From positions 1 through 21,144 of the IMG/VR virus record IMGVR_UViG_3300037598_000161: DNA of 21,144 nucleotides. The stretch is one strand, 5' to 3'. The translations under genes and the position numbers were made by a program. Every line of letters begins with the position of its first letter. The first letter of the stretch is position 1. Source of the DNA: a virus. Positions 19,939 through 21,144 of the stretch are shown piece after piece. The notes beneath the pieces were generated by a model. It did not search any database. It saw nothing but the letters and a program-made list of their open reading frames with translations, and was not told the origin of the DNA.

Positions 19939-21144
19939 ATGACAAAGTTGATTACCGTATTTGCACACAACCTGCAACCAACAGGGAATGTTCTTCAAGT
20001 GTGGCCCAGGGGTACTACTTCTGCGTCTGTGGTAAGGGTTGCTGTTTACAGTTCTGAAGAAGCAGGCCAAATAACTCGTTTAGATGATATGCCGGGTACT
20101 TTAGGATCGGTTGTCACTCCGGCCCATGCAGCAAATGTTCTGGCTGTCATTACTTCCGGAGCATATGCAGACGGGATTGTTACATTGGAGGAGGAGAGGG
20201 CTATTGCAGATGCCTCAGCAAAGGCTGATGCAGCAGAAGCAGCAGCTAATTTACATACCGAGGGTTGGTCTGATGAGGGTGCAACGGTAGGTACAACCGC
20301 TGCGGAGTCTCTTATCCTTACTAATGCTGCTGAAGATGCTGCAAACGCCAAAACACACCTTGACCAGTGGGCATCGGACGGAATATTTTCTTCCATTGAA
20401 AAGAGAAATTTTAGAGTCGGGTGGGTCATTCGCTGCACAGAGTACATTGACCTAAAGGCTCAGGCCATAGCATTGGGGTTATCTACAGTGACTTTTGTGG
20501 CTGCATTTGACACCTGGGGAACCTATATAAACGCCGGGGGTGCTTGGGATCCTCCCACAACTACTCCGATCACTGACGCTATGTTGCCCCTGTGGATAAA
20601 AGATGCGAATTTAGCAACAGATCAAGCCGTCACTCGGACAGCTTTTAATTCTGCTGCAGCAACCTATTTTGACGCTTTAGTTGCAATTAAAACAGCCATT
20701 GCCGATAAAATAAATAGTAATACAACAACAGCAGCACTGACGGCGACATGGCCAGGGGTGAGTGGCGATGGTAAGCCTGCTGATGGTGCCGATGTAACAG
20801 CAAATAATAAGCAAGGAGTATCTTGGCTAACTGATGCTGGGGCACTCGCAACAAAAAACGCTGTCGATTTGGCGACTACAGATGTCGCCAATAAGACGCT
20901 TGACAATATTAATGATGGGGTAACTTACGCCCGTGTGCTCAATGCCGACATTACCGCAGGGCATATTTTATTGTCATCTTGTACAGGGTCGCTTGACAAT
21001 ATTGCCAATGGAACCACTTATGGTAGGGTAAATGTTACAGCTATATCAGCGGGTAATATTTTACTCTCTTCTTGTACAGGCGATTTAGACGATATAGCCA
21101 ATGGAATTTACGGTAAGGTTCTGACCACAGCTATATCAGCAGGG
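19939..21144 (+). CDS. Tail fibre/appendage protein, N-terminal 402 aa (cut by window edge)
   Basis: Open frame from ATG 19939 (GGGGAG 5 nt upstream) to the end of the window. It starts MTKLITVFAHNLQPTGNVLQ, a short beta module resembling the start of baseplate/fibre proteins. It then has an Ala/Glu-rich helical stretch (VTLEEERAIADASAKADAAE), a SDGIFSSIEKRNFRVGW segment, and ends with three 31-aa repeats (LDNIxxGxTYxRV, ISAGxILLSSCTG). These features are typical of long gpJ-like or appendage proteins. The true length is unknown. Confidence 0.82.
   Translation, partial: MTKLITVFAHNLQPTGNVLQVWPRGTTSASVVRVAVYSSEEAGQITRLDDMPGTLGSVVTPAHAANVLAVITSGAYADGIVTLEEERAIADASAKADAAEAAANLHTEGWSDEGATVGTTAAESLILTNAAEDAANAKTHLDQWASDGIFSSIEKRNFRVGWVIRCTEYIDLKAQAIALGLSTVTFVAAFDTWGTYINAGGAWDPPTTTPITDAMLPLWIKDANLATDQAVTRTAFNSAAATYFDALVAIKTAIADKINSNTTTAALTATWPGVSGDGKPADGADVTANNKQGVSWLTDAGALATKNAVDLATTDVANKTLDNINDGVTYARVLNADITAGHILLSSCTGSLDNIANGTTYGRVNVTAISAGNILLSSCTGDLDDIANGIYGKVLTTAISAG
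20899..21144 (+). repeat. 93-bp tandem repeats at the end of the partial fibre gene
   Basis: Units start at 20899, 20992 and 21085 with a 93-bp period (31 aa); the third has lost one codon and is cut by the window edge. The shared protein unit is LDNI..G.TY.RV...ISAG.ILLSSCTG. Confidence 0.85.

Noticed and set aside
20046-20447. Minus-strand frame of 133 codons rich in Ala and Ser
   Set aside because: Mirror of the Ala-rich helical stretch of the plus-strand fibre gene.

Overview
The window is a piece of a lytic, podovirus-type phage genome of the N4 kind (Schitoviridae-like). Four independent signs support this. (1) A T7-family RNA polymerase is divided into two genes exactly as in N4 gp15/gp16 (RNAP1 at 4312-5190; RNAP2 at 3238-677). 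(2) A Gp49/Sf6 gp66-family protein (9682-10152) is present. (3) A gp69-like / large terminase / gp67-like block (11656-14716) is present. (4) A family of short hairpins with 3-nt loops lies upstream of leftward genes, and these resemble the hairpin promoters used by N4 virion RNA polymerase. The host cannot be named from the sequence; sigma70-like promoters, Shine-Dalgarno sites and a Gram-negative-style lipoprotein suggest a Gram-negative bacterium. Assignments to N4 genes are from remembered family features and motif alignment by eye, not from a search.

Layout. From about 8.6 kb down to base 1 everything is transcribed leftward (early/middle genes). This arm holds a small membrane protein, a NADAR-domain enzyme, a cassette of tiny genes with overlapping or closely spaced ends (two with Cys-rich zinc-ribbon-like motifs), a 235-aa possible DNA-binding protein, a gp14-like protein, an intrinsic terminator, RNAP1, five small genes, and RNAP2. 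RNAP2 is interrupted inside a conserved catalytic-domain motif by a group I intron carrying a GIY-YIG homing endonuclease. The predicted spliced product is 406 aa. A small gene and a strong leftward terminator follow.

The 8.6-9.0 kb interval has no genes. It contains a hairpin promoter facing left, three imperfect repeats and a sigma70-like promoter facing right. In N4 the early genes start at one genome end and the late genes at the other, so this divergent junction is probably where the two genome ends (and their terminal repeat) are joined in the assembly.

From 9.0 kb to the right edge everything is rightward. In order: an 84-aa protein, a terminator, a tRNA-Met and an odd tRNA-His, the Gp49-family gene, small genes (one resembling small phage proteins related to nucleotide-sponge hairpin folds; two carrying three copies of a Cys4 module), a gp69-like protein, large terminase, a head-tail connector candidate, a small beta-rich virion protein, and then a string of tail fibre/appendage genes. 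The fibre region carries an inserted lipoprotein gene flanked by 24-bp direct repeats. The last fibre gene runs off the right edge.

How it works together: the virion polymerase would read the left arm from the hairpin promoters, making the split RNAP1/RNAP2 middle polymerase. Host RNA polymerase would read the rightward late arm from the sigma70-like promoters, as is known for N4 late genes.
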